From: JAGNNV01 sp031412915
GTDB taxonomy: Bacteria; Acidobacteriota; Vicinamibacteria; Fen-336; JAGNNV01
Direction: 5' to 3'
NCBI GenBank assembly: GCA_031412915.1
Contig: JANODX010000211.1
Location: forward strand, 1 to 31,949
DNA length: 31,949 nucleotides
Position 1 is the first letter of the stretch, and the number at the start of each line of letters is the position of its first letter. The notes under the pieces are model-generated. The model was not told the DNA's origin, did no database searches, and saw nothing but the letters and a program-made list of their open reading frames with translations. This document shows positions 7,907 through 15,155 of the stretch, piece after piece. The translations under genes were made by a program, and so were the position numbers.

Positions 7907-9220
7907 CTACCTTCGGGCATAGAGGGCGTATTCGAGCGGCCCGTAGAGCAGACCATTCAGCCGATCCACGTTCTCGTTGAACGTCTCCACCACCGATTCG
8001 GGAAGAGCCGTCGTTCCGGCGAGCCTGCGGAGCTGGGAGAGCGCCGGCATGGGTGAACGCATCTCGACGCGCACATCGGTGAAGCCTGCAGCGGCCGCGA
8101 GAAAGGACAAGGTCTCGGGATGAAGCGGTTTCTCGTGAGTGAGATCGCGATTGAAGACCTCCAGCAAACCGGTGACGCTCCTTGGATTCACGGTTTCCAG
8201 GATCAGCAGACCGCCGCTCTTCAACACGCGGTGGGTCTGATTCAGAAGCGCCTGCAGAACTGCGGGGGGAAGGTGCTCGGCCACCTGGGCCGCGAAGACG
8301 CCCCCGGCCGAGGCGCTTTCCATGGACTCGAGATACCGGACGAGATCGCCGCGAACCACGTCCAGGCCCGCGGCCTGGCAGGAAGCCACGGCGGTCGCGT
8401 TGCTTTCCACACCCCTTCCCTTGATCCCGGCCCTGGAGAGGGCCTGGAGAAATTCTCCACGGCCGCACCCGAGGTCGAGAACGATGGCGTCTCGTGGCCT
8501 CGAACTGAAGTCTGTGGCGTACTTCTCGAAACGCGCGGCCAACCCCTCATCGCTCCGCCGGAACATGTTTTCGAAAGCCACGTAGGCGCTGCTCTCGGCG
8601 GCGTCCGCGGCGGCCCGCGACCGCTCGGGCGACGGAGGGTGGCTCGCCAACGTCTCGCGGACGGCCCGGACCTCGGCGCCCAGGACCTCCACCCGATCTC
8701 GCAGGGCGTTGAGGCCGTCGATGCGACGGTCAAGCGACTCCAGTCTGCGATCGAAGGCCTCGAGGATCAACTCGGACCGAAGCGTCGCGTAAGCGGAGGC
8801 CACCCGGTCTCGCGCATCGGCCGTGGGCAGCAGGCGCTGGGCATAGCGAAGGAGGGCTCCTGACATCTCGCGCAGATGGGCGAGTGCCTTCGACTCCTCG
8901 GCTATGAAGCCGTTGAGCACGCGCACGACATTGGCGTTCCACTCCTGCTGTCGCGCGAGGGCGGGCTTGAGCGCTTCGGTGGCCCGGCGATCGAAGAAGC
9001 CCCGGCTCGCCCCCTCCCGCACCTCGGGCGCCTGCCACAGCCGGTTCACGGCCTCGAGCTGATGCGGGAGATCCTTCAGGTTCTCGAGGGGAAGAGGAAA
9101 CGAAACCAGCCGGTCGAGAGCGGCGAGGGCCTGCTCGTAGGCCGCATCCTCGTCCGCCTGACGCGCCTTGAGTTTCGCGAGGGGGCCATCCGGGGGCGGA
9201 TCCCGGTCAAGGAGTGACAT
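7907..9220 (-). CDS. Methyltransferase with N-terminal helical region, WbdD-like chain-terminator type
   Basis: A 437-residue protein. Residues 1-205 are helical and charged, with a probable coiled coil around 145-192 (regular leucines in 'FDRRLESLDRRIDGLNALRD'). Residues 210-437 form a SAM-dependent methyltransferase starting 'YVAFENMFRRSDEGL', with motif I 'LDLGCGRGEF' (248-257), then 'AAQVAEHLPP', 'GGLLILETVNPRS' and 'PLHPETLSFLAAAAGF'. These blocks are characteristic of the methyltransferase module of WbdD and related O-antigen chain-capping enzymes, where a coiled coil acts as a length ruler. The kinase domain of WbdD is absent. The next gene is a GT4 transferase, which supports a surface-polysaccharide role. 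Capping of the non-reducing end is inferred from family and context. Confidence 0.8.
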   Translation of the reverse strand: MSLLDRDPPPDGPLAKLKARQADEDAAYEQALAALDRLVSFPLPLENLKDLPHQLEAVNRLWQAPEVREGASRGFFDRRATEALKPALARQQEWNANVVRVLNGFIAEESKALAHLREMSGALLRYAQRLLPTADARDRVASAYATLRSELILEAFDRRLESLDRRIDGLNALRDRVEVLGAEVRAVRETLASHPPSPERSRAAADAAESSAYVAFENMFRRSDEGLAARFEKYATDFSSRPRDAIVLDLGCGRGEFLQALSRAGIKGRGVESNATAVASCQAAGLDVVRGDLVRYLESMESASAGGVFAAQVAEHLPPAVLQALLNQTHRVLKSGGLLILETVNPRSVTGLLEVFNRDLTHEKPLHPETLSFLAAAAGFTDVRVEMRSPMPALSQLRRLAGTTALPESVVETFNENVDRLNGLLYGPLEYALYARR

Positions 9221-9247
9221 TGGGCCTCGGGCCTCCCTGGGACATCG

Positions 9248-10042
9248 CTACCTTCCCACGACTCCTTGAAGGGGCGAACTGGCGGAGGCGTACTTCCGTC
9301 GCGGCATCCGTCCGGCCAGGAATGCCTCGCGACCGGCAAGGACCGCGTGCCGCATGGCACTCGCCATCAGAACGGGATCCTGCGCTTCCGCGATCGCCGT
9401 ATTCATGAGCACACCGTCGGCTCCCAGTTCCATGGCGATGGAGGCGTCGGAAGCGGTGCCCACGCCCGCGTCCACGATCAAAGGCACGGAGATGGCCTCG
9501 CGGATGAGTTCGATGTTGATGGGATTCTGAATCCCGAGGCCGCTGCCGATCGGCGCGCCCAGGGGCATGACCGCGGCCGCACCCGCGTCTTCCAGTTTTT
9601 TGGCCATGACCACGTCGTCGGTGGTGTAGGGCAGGACGATGAAGCCCTCGCCCACGAGGATCTTCGTCGCCTCGAGGAGCCCGACCACGTCCGGATAGAG
9701 CGTCTTCGGGTCGCCGATGACCTCGAGCTTCACCCACTCGGAAAGACCCGCTTCGCGTCCGAGACGGGCCGTCCGAACTGCTTCGTCGGCGGTGTAGCAG
9801 GCCGCGGTGTTGGGCAGGATGAAGATCTTCTGGCGGTCGATGAAGTCGAGAAGCGTCCCCGCTCCCTGCGGGGCCTTGAGATCAACACGCCGGACCGCCA
9901 CCGTGACCATGTCGGCGCCCGCCGCCTCATGGGCGCCTCGCATGATTTCGAAGGAGGGATATTTTCCGGTCCCCACGATCAGGCGGGAGGTGAAGGCACG
10001 GCCCCGGATGGTGAAGGGTTGACTGCGATCCGCGTCTGTCAT
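9248..10042 (-). CDS. thiG: Thiazole synthase ThiG
   Basis: A 264-residue TIM-barrel enzyme that builds the thiazole phosphate of thiamine from deoxyxylulose 5-phosphate, dehydroglycine and the ThiS thiocarboxylate. The family signature is very clear: 'LIVGTGKY', 'LPNTAACYTADEAVRTARL', 'WVKLEVIGD' with the Schiff-base lysine K105, 'LYPDVVGLLEATK', 'GAAAVMPLGAPIGSG' and 'IVDAGVGTASDA'. Length is normal. No thiS, thiF, thiH/thiO, thiE or thiC is visible in the window, and no TPP riboswitch is recognised upstream. It starts 13 bases after the YkgJ gene, so it appears embedded in the long minus-strand run, not in a thiamine operon. Confidence 0.96.
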   Translation of the reverse strand: MTDADRSQPFTIRGRAFTSRLIVGTGKYPSFEIMRGAHEAAGADMVTVAVRRVDLKAPQGAGTLLDFIDRQKIFILPNTAACYTADEAVRTARLGREAGLSEWVKLEVIGDPKTLYPDVVGLLEATKILVGEGFIVLPYTTDDVVMAKKLEDAGAAAVMPLGAPIGSGLGIQNPINIELIREAISVPLIVDAGVGTASDASIAMELGADGVLMNTAIAEAQDPVLMASAMRHAVLAGREAFLAGRMPRRKYASASSPLQGVVGR

Positions 10043-10055
10043 GGCCGGGATTCTC

Positions 10056-10532
10056 TCAGCGAACCCCCGCTCGCGTCTGCGGTCCAGGGTCTCGACCCAC
10101 GGCGCCGGGCGCGTACGAGGACGGCACGTAGGTCTTCTGGATCGCCCGATAGACCTTCGGCCGCTTTCGACTCAGATACTCGAGAAACTGTTGAGGCTCC
10201 CTGAACGTAATGAGCCCGCCTTCCGGAGCGTTGACCTCGCACGTCTCGCTATCGAAGGCGCGGCAGATGTGCGGACGGTTCGCGTAGACCGAGCACAGGT
10301 TCCCCTCACCCAGGTTCAGGCATCGGGCCTCGAACTGCACGTACCACTCTTTCTCGTCCCGGCACACCGAAACCCCCTCGTGATAGAGCTGCCACAGGAT
10401 CTCCGTGGCGCGTTTCGGCGTGGTGGGCGCATTGATCCCCACCGCGACATAGGTGCAGCATCGCGCGCACTGAAGGCAGGAGACGCGGGGGGAAGGCCGA
10501 TCCTGAATGACGGGCAGATTAACTCTTGGCAT
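10056..10532 (-). CDS. YkgJ-family cysteine-cluster protein
   Basis: A 158-residue protein with a cysteine pattern typical of the YkgJ/UPF0153 family: C19-x2-C22-x2-C25-C26 ('CLQCARCC'), then C57, C71, C80 ('NLCSVYANRPHIC') and C90, with C98 close by. Such proteins probably bind zinc or an iron-sulphur cluster; their biochemical role is not established. ATG at 10532 follows a GAGAGAG run. It sits between an ABC ATPase and ThiG on the same strand with gaps of 15 and 13 bases, suggesting one transcript. The neighbours give no clear clue to function. Confidence 0.8.
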   Translation of the reverse strand: MPRVNLPVIQDRPSPRVSCLQCARCCTYVAVGINAPTTPKRATEILWQLYHEGVSVCRDEKEWYVQFEARCLNLGEGNLCSVYANRPHICRAFDSETCEVNAPEGGLITFREPQQFLEYLSRKRPKVYRAIQKTYVPSSYAPGAVGRDPGPQTRAGVR

Positions 10533-10547
10533 GCTCTCTCTCTTTGG

Positions 10548-11222
10548 TCACGAACCGACGATCCGGCCGTCCACCAGTCGCACCACGCGTCGAGCGTGGG
10601 CCATGACGCTCGGGTCGTGGGTCGAGAAGATGAAGGTGGTTCCGGCCGAGCGATTGATCTCCAGCATCAGATCGATCACGGCCTGACCGGTTTCGGAATC
10701 GAGATTCGCGGTCGGCTCGTCGGCCAGGACGATCAGCGGGTCGGTCACGAGGGCCCGGGCCACCGCCACCCGCTGCCTCTGGCCGCCCGAAAGTTCGTCG
10801 GGCCGGTGATGCATGAAGTCCTCGAGGCCCACCCGAGCGAGCACCTCCTTGACCCGCGATGCCGCAATGCCACCGCCCCGCCGCTTGAACAGGAGGGGGA
10901 ACTCAACGTTCTCATAGGCGGAAAGGACGGGTATGAGGTTGAAGGTCTGAAAGATGAAACCGATCTTTTCCGAGCGAAGGTCGGAGAGTCCATTGTCGTC
11001 CAGGCTCTGGAGGGAGACCCCATCGATGAGGACTTCGCCCGAAGTCGGCGAGTCGATGGCGCTCACGAGGTTCAGGAGCGTCGACTTCCCCGAGCCCGAC
11101 GGGCCGGCGATGGCGATGAACTCCGATCGCTCCACTTCCAGCGAGACCTCGTGCAGCGCGCGCACGAGGGTTCGCCCGAGCACGTAGTCCTTGCTGACGC
11201 TTCGGACGCTGACCGAACCCAC
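10548..11222 (-). CDS. ABC transporter ATP-binding protein, LolD/MacB type
   Basis: A 224-residue ATPase with Walker A 'GPSGSGKST' (40-48), Q-loop 'FQTFNLIPVLSAYENVEFPL', signature 'LSGGQRQRVAVARAL' (144-158), Walker B 'LIVLADEPTANLD' (163-175) and H-loop 'FSTHDP'. Length and the 'TFNLIPVLSAYENVEFPLL' block are those of the LolD/MacB/FtsE group, which normally work with an FtsX/MacB-type permease on lipoproteins, antimicrobials or cell-wall signals. The start is GTG at 11222, overlapping the stop of the outer-membrane protein gene by one base. No permease gene lies next to it or anywhere in the window. Its partners are therefore probably the upstream LolA-like and outer-membrane proteins plus a permease encoded elsewhere. 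Confidence 0.9.
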   Translation of the reverse strand: MGSVSVRSVSKDYVLGRTLVRALHEVSLEVERSEFIAIAGPSGSGKSTLLNLVSAIDSPTSGEVLIDGVSLQSLDDNGLSDLRSEKIGFIFQTFNLIPVLSAYENVEFPLLFKRRGGGIAASRVKEVLARVGLEDFMHHRPDELSGGQRQRVAVARALVTDPLIVLADEPTANLDSETGQAVIDLMLEINRSAGTTFIFSTHDPSVMAHARRVVRLVDGRIVGS

Positions 11223-12451
11223 TAGAAGACGTACTTGATCCGCGCCTGGAGGGCGCGCTTGATGGGGGCGAGTTTGTATTCGGCGTTTTCGGGCCCAAAG
11301 AGAAGGACGAAGTCGAGGGTCATCTGCACGTTTCGGCTGGGAGCATAGGCGAGTCCCGGGGTGACGATGAGCCCCCGGTCGGACAGGCCGACTACGGTGC
11401 GAAGGTTGGCGGTGAGGTCTTGTGCCCTCTCCCGCCGCGTGAAGGCGATCGAGGCGTAGTGGCGGCGCAGGCCGAGGTTAGAGCCGAAGGGGACCGCGGC
11501 ATCGGCGTTCCACGCGGCGAAGGCCGCGGCCCGGACCCCCGCGGGGACATTCGGATCGTTCGCGACCCTGAGATTAAGGTCGAGCCTTTCGGTGTAGGCG
11601 CGGAACTGCGCGTCATTCATGCCCTCGCCGTTGAAGAAGTACTCGGCCAGGAGCGTCGAGTCGCCCGGGCTCCACAAAGCGCCCGTGGAGACGCGCACGA
11701 ACGCGTCGTCGCTCCGCGTCCGGTCGATTTCCGACCCGCGATAGAAGGCGCTCTCGGCATGGAGGGCGACCGGCCCAAAGGTGCGGCCCAGATCCAGGCC
11801 GAGGAGTCCGTCTCGCTTGGTCCCGGCGAGATAGGTGAATGCGATGTCAGTGTTACGCACGAGAAGCCGGGCCCGGACGGCGCCCGTCCACTCGGGATCG
11901 GCCTCGCGGGCCAGCGAACCGGGGAGATCGGTGAGGGTCACTTCCCCGCGTCCGGCGACGAGGGTCAGGGAGGCCCAGTCGGTGGGTGAGATGTCCATGC
12001 GCGTCGCGTCGATGCCCGGCCGCTCGGTGCTGGGGTTCGCGGGCGACTTCGGCGGCTCGATCCGGTCGGTGGGATTCCAGACGAAGCCCGAGCCCCAGGC
12101 CGTCTTCTGCCTGCCCACGCGAACGAGGAAACCGCTTTGCGTCTTGTATTCGGCGAAGGCCTGGCGAAACGTCACGCTGGTCGCGTCGTTCCTGCCCGTC
12201 TGCCTTTCGACGTAGGCCGAGGCCTTGATCGCGAAACTCCCGAACGCCTTGCGTCCGACCCCGGTGAGGCGGAACAGGTTCTCCGTCGGTTCGAGGCCGA
12301 AGATGTTGCCGCGATTCAGCAGGGACGAGCCTGAGCGGTACAGGTAGTTCTCGACGCCAAGCTCGTAGTCGTCCGCGGACGCCTTCAGCCCGGAACCGAG
12401 GAGAAGGGCCAGAAGCAGGCTGGCCCTCGCGCGACGAAGCACGCCCCTCAA
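11222..12451 (-). CDS. Predicted outer-membrane beta-barrel protein
   Basis: About 409 residues from TTG at 12451, five bases after the upstream stop. GTG at 12442 or ATG at 12499 (overlapping the upstream gene) are alternatives. The N-terminus 'VLRRARASLLLALLLGSGLKASA' is a Sec signal peptide. The mature part is an alternation of short amphipathic strands and ends in 'ARIKYVF', a C-terminal aromatic typical of BAM-recognised barrels. Blocks such as 'LVRVGRQKTAWGSGFVWNPTDRIEPP' resemble the porin-like proteins that accompany MacB-type ABC systems. It sits between a LolA-like gene and the ATPase, so it is probably the outer-membrane part of the same system. Cargo unknown. Confidence 0.7.
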   Translation of the reverse strand: MRGVLRRARASLLLALLLGSGLKASADDYELGVENYLYRSGSSLLNRGNIFGLEPTENLFRLTGVGRKAFGSFAIKASAYVERQTGRNDATSVTFRQAFAEYKTQSGFLVRVGRQKTAWGSGFVWNPTDRIEPPKSPANPSTERPGIDATRMDISPTDWASLTLVAGRGEVTLTDLPGSLAREADPEWTGAVRARLLVRNTDIAFTYLAGTKRDGLLGLDLGRTFGPVALHAESAFYRGSEIDRTRSDDAFVRVSTGALWSPGDSTLLAEYFFNGEGMNDAQFRAYTERLDLNLRVANDPNVPAGVRAAAFAAWNADAAVPFGSNLGLRRHYASIAFTRRERAQDLTANLRTVVGLSDRGLIVTPGLAYAPSRNVQMTLDFVLLFGPENAEYKLAPIKRALQARIKYVF

Positions 12452-12455
12452 TGCC

Positions 12456-13259
12456 TCAGCGCTCGCGTTCGAGCGAGGCGGGCGAGAACATCCGTTCATC
12501 CAGCTTGGGTCGATCGTTGATCCTGAGAAACTTCAATTCCGTGGAAGCGCCCTGCTCCAGGGCACTTTCCATGACCAGGCGGGTGGGCCTCTTCCTGCCG
12601 CCCAGGGTCTCGATCTCGTCGGACCTGAGGATCTTGAGCTTCTTGCCCGAGATCGTGAAGTACTCGGCCCGGCACGGAAAATTGCCGCCGTCCTTTCTCA
12701 CCAGATAGCGGACGCGATCGTAGGCGACCCCGCGGTTACGGGCCTTGAGTTCCAGAACATGACAGGCCGTTCCATCCACGGTCTCCTCGCCCGTAAGCGT
12801 CGCTTCGTAGTCCCGGGTCAGGGAGAGCCTGAAGATGTCTCCATTGTTGAAATCGCCGCCGCCAAAGGTCTGCTTCGGTCCCACTCGCGCCACCTTCTCC
12901 GCGGCGGGAAGGTAGATATAGGTGTTCTCGTCGCGCCGCAGATAGACCGTGCCCTTCTCTTTCGGCGGATCGAGGTAACGCACCAGGCCCCGATCGTCCC
13001 CGGACTTGAATCCGTCCATGGTCACCACCCGGGGCGACTTGCCGGTCCGATTCACGGTCATGCGCAGGGTGTACGCCGCGGTGTCCCCCAGAACACTGGC
13101 CTGCGCTTTCTCGAGAAGGCGCGTGGCCTCGCTCGCCGTCTGGGCCTGCGCGAAAACCTCGGACGGAGCGCGGACCACCGCGAGCGCAGCGAGAAGGACG
13201 ACCGAGATCATCGCGCGCACGCGGCATTGTCTCAAGCGATTGACGCCCACTCCAACCAT
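12456..13259 (-). CDS. Outer-membrane lipoprotein-sorting (LolA-like) periplasmic protein
   Basis: About 267 residues from ATG at 13259; GTG 13220 or ATG 13211 are plausible internal starts, and none has a clear ribosome site. A hydrophobic signal segment ends 'APSEVFAQA'. The mature protein has the LolA-like (PF17131-type) pattern: 'YTLRMTVNRTGKSPRVVTMDGFKSGDDRGLVRYLDPPKEKGT', 'YIYLPAAEKVARVGP' and 'GGDFNNGDIFRL', followed by 'YDRVRYLVRKDGGNFPCRAEYF'. Proteins of this family fold into a half-barrel that can carry a lipid and are commonly encoded with MacB/FtsX-type ABC transporters and an outer-membrane protein, as here. It would act in the periplasm. The individual cargo cannot be predicted. 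Confidence 0.75.
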   Translation of the reverse strand: MVGVGVNRLRQCRVRAMISVVLLAALAVVRAPSEVFAQAQTASEATRLLEKAQASVLGDTAAYTLRMTVNRTGKSPRVVTMDGFKSGDDRGLVRYLDPPKEKGTVYLRRDENTYIYLPAAEKVARVGPKQTFGGGDFNNGDIFRLSLTRDYEATLTGEETVDGTACHVLELKARNRGVAYDRVRYLVRKDGGNFPCRAEYFTISGKKLKILRSDEIETLGGRKRPTRLVMESALEQGASTELKFLRINDRPKLDERMFSPASLERER

Positions 13260-13425
13260 GCCAACGGAACAGACGGACGCGTCGGGACGGTCCCTGCTTG
13301 ACACCAGCAATCTCACCCGCATCTTCGTGGAGGCGGTGCACGCGTTCTGCGCCGAGCGTGCGGCCCGGGGGGCAAGCGGCATGGCCACCGCCTTTAGATC
13401 GCGAACAACTGATGATCCTCGATGA
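13258..13425 (+). CDS. Candidate small ORF (55 aa), unconfirmed
   Basis: An ATG at 13258 opens a 55-codon frame to TGA at 13423-13425, divergent from the LolA-like gene and overlapping the tail of the CsbD-like gene by 32 bases. The middle part ('LTRIFVEAVHAFCAERA') reads like an amphipathic helix and third positions are mostly G/C, whereas the opposite-strand extension of the LolA-like gene over the same bases looks non-coding. There is no clear ribosome site. No family is recognised. Confidence 0.25.
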   Translation: MPTEQTDASGRSLLDTSNLTRIFVEAVHAFCAERAARGASGMATAFRSRTTDDPR

Positions 13426-13810
13426 AACTCGTCACCTGCCGGTTCGCCTCGTCGGAAGCCAGGGAATAGCGCGCCTGGATCAAATCCGTCAAGGTCACAT
13501 CGTGAGCCTTGAGCGCCGCGAGGTCGCCCTCGGTCAGAAGGCTCCATACCGCCGCCGCGTCGCGAACCTCCTGCGTCCATTTCGCCCGGGCGAGGCCGGG
13601 GTCGGGCATTCTCGGATCGGGAGCCGGGAGGGCCACTTCCGGCTCCCTTGGCTCGTCGAGTTCGTTCCTGTCCACCGGATCGACGTCCTCGCGCGGGATC
13701 CGCGCACCGTCGCGCCCGATCAAATCACGGCGCTGACCCTGGTCCTGCTCGTCACTTTCGGCGGTCTCCTTCGTGGAGAGGCTGATGATGGCATCGACAG
13801 ATCGGTTCAT
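13394..13810 (-). CDS. CsbD-like stress protein with charged N-terminal extension
   Basis: A 138-residue protein. The first 75 residues are charged, proline-rich and probably disordered. The C-terminal 50 residues, 'VWSLLTEGDLAALKAHDVTL' followed by 'DLIQARYSLASDEANRQV', match the conserved 'W..LTE.DL..I.G....L.G.IQ.RYG...DEAERQV' pattern of bacterial CsbD-like proteins, small helical proteins induced by general or envelope stress. The glycine-rich classical CsbD core is not present. ATG at 13810 is preceded by AGGAAG. Neighbours (eRF1-domain-3-like and YtxH-like genes) are also of the stress type. The function at molecular level is unknown. Confidence 0.6.
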   Translation of the reverse strand: MNRSVDAIISLSTKETAESDEQDQGQRRDLIGRDGARIPREDVDPVDRNELDEPREPEVALPAPDPRMPDPGLARAKWTQEVRDAAAVWSLLTEGDLAALKAHDVTLTDLIQARYSLASDEANRQVTSFIEDHQLFAI

Positions 13811-13906
13811 GGTGGTCGCTTCCTGCTCCCCGATGGTGGGGACGTCGACATGGGCTCTTGCGATCCGACTCTCTCTTCCGGCGTTAGAGCGCTTGAAGGA
13901 GTGGGG

Positions 13907-14290
13907 CTACTTCCGAAAGTGCTCCCTGACTTTGGCGGCCATCTGAGGCTCGGTCATCTTGTCCGCGGTTTCAACCGCGACGATACGGGCGCCCCATCCT
14001 TTGGCCGCCATGCGCTTCTGGAACTCGCCCTTGGCCTCGCCGGGACCGAAGAGGAAGACCTCGTCGGCCGCGGCCAGATGAAGGATCACTTCGCCGTAGT
14101 ACTTGTCGAGGTGATCGGCGAAATGCCGGTCGCGGTGATCACCCTCCGGGGCGTCGTCCGCAGAGAGGCCGGCGACCCGCTCGTGCTTCTCGACCCCGGA
14201 CTCCAGCCGTTCCGTTCGTTCACCTTCGTCGCCGGCAAAGATCAGGACGGCTCCCCGGTGATCCATCCACACACCCGCTTGCTTCGTCAT
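13907..14290 (-). CDS. eRF1 domain-3-like / 'translational machinery' family protein
   Basis: A 127-residue protein starting 'MTKQAGVWMDHRGAVLIF'. This 'V.WMDHR.A.IF' opening, a histidine/aspartate-rich middle and a closing 'EVFLFGPGEAKGEFQKRM' ... 'VETADKMTEPQMAAKVREHF' are features of the bacterial family related to eRF1 domain 3 (sometimes annotated translational machinery protein), which has a release-factor/pelota-like alpha-beta fold. ATG at 14290 is chosen because the family N-terminus begins there; upstream in-frame residues look non-coding. The role of bacterial members is not established. It lies in a stress-type cluster beside CsbD-like and YtxH-like genes. Confidence 0.65.
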   Translation of the reverse strand: MTKQAGVWMDHRGAVLIFAGDEGERTERLESGVEKHERVAGLSADDAPEGDHRDRHFADHLDKYYGEVILHLAAADEVFLFGPGEAKGEFQKRMAAKGWGARIVAVETADKMTEPQMAAKVREHFRK

Positions 14291-14479
14291 CTCGCCGCAA
14301 GCTTGCGCGAGCCGCCCGCCAGGGTCTGTTCGGTGCCGAACATCGATGCAGGCATCCACGAGGCCTCAGGCAGATTCTTCCCGAAGCCGCGCCGCCTGGG
14401 CGGAGGCACGCGCGAACCTGGAACCATGGAACGATTCGTGCTGGGAGTAGCAGAGAGAACAATAACTTGAAGGAGACGT

Positions 14480-14773
14480 ATGAAGACACAAACGGATCGG
14501 GCCACAAGGGCGGGGCGAGTTGTCAAGACGATGGGTGCGGCGATCGCGGTCGCCACGATCGGTTACGTAGCGGGCACTCTCGCTGCTCCCGCCTCGGGCC
14601 GGGAAACTCGCAGGCGCATCGGTCGACGGGTCGAGGACGAGGCCCAGGGGATGGCGCGCAAAGCCAAGCGTTCCCTGGCCACCGCGAAGGAGGGGGCGCA
14701 GGGTTTGGCTTTGAAGGCCGGGAAATCGCTGACGAACGCGAAGGACATGATGGCTGACAAGCTGCGCGGCTAA
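14480..14773 (+). CDS. YtxH-like membrane-anchored stress protein
   Basis: A 97-residue protein: positively charged N-terminus, one hydrophobic segment (about 16-36, 'VKTMGAAIAVATIGYVAGTLAA'), then 'PASGRETRRRIGRRV', the YtxH hallmark 'AP.SG.ETR..I', and a charged helical tail rich in Ala and Lys that probably forms a coiled coil. The ribosome site AAGGAG (14470-14475) is well placed before ATG at 14480. It is divergent from the eRF1-domain-3-like gene. YtxH-family proteins are general-stress proteins of unknown mechanism, anchored in the inner membrane. Confidence 0.75.
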   Translation: MKTQTDRATRAGRVVKTMGAAIAVATIGYVAGTLAAPASGRETRRRIGRRVEDEAQGMARKAKRSLATAKEGAQGLALKAGKSLTNAKDMMADKLRG

Positions 14774-15155
14774 GCAGTCTGCGCGGCGGAACGGACCCGT
14801 GGGCGCGAGCCTGCCCCCGGGGCAGCGCGCAGCCTCCCCGGGAGACTCCGGTCTTCTGTGTCGATCTACATCCAAAGGAACGGATGCTCGATGCCGGGAC
14901 CGAGCTTTACCCGATGGCGGTGCTCGAAGTTGATCCAGGGCCTCCCGTTGGGCGGGACCACAATGTCTCCCCGCCTTTGTAGATTCTTCACCAAGCGCGA
15001 GCCTTCTTCAGCTTCCGGCCCCACTCAATACCCCCAATCGAGGGTGCGGCGGGGGCAGCGTCAACGCGCGGGTGGCATGCGGGTTGCTCGAGAAGGCAGA
15101 TGGGAACCCGGCAAGAGGCTCGATCAAGGGCCCTCTCGGGCTCTGAGGAGGGAAT
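14774..15155. other. Intergenic region with one candidate small ORF
   Basis: No established gene family is recognised between the YtxH-like and membrane-anchored protein genes. The only coding-like segment is the minus-strand frame at 14866-15024, described separately. A ribosome site GAGGAGG lies at the right end (15145-15151) for the next gene. Confidence 0.5.
14866..15024 (-). CDS. Candidate small ORF (52 aa), unconfirmed
   Basis: A frame opened by GTG at 15024 (with GGGGG about ten bases upstream) ends at TAG 14866-14868. The segment 'RRGDIVVPPNGRPWINFEHR' and the continuing 'HRVKLGPGIEHPFLW' read like a genuine structured protein, and third positions in the second half are mostly G/C. 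An in-frame stop lies directly before the GTG, so it is either a real microprotein or the surviving tail of a decayed gene. No family is recognised. Confidence 0.35.
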   Translation of the reverse strand: MGPEAEEGSRLVKNLQRRGDIVVPPNGRPWINFEHRHRVKLGPGIEHPFLWM

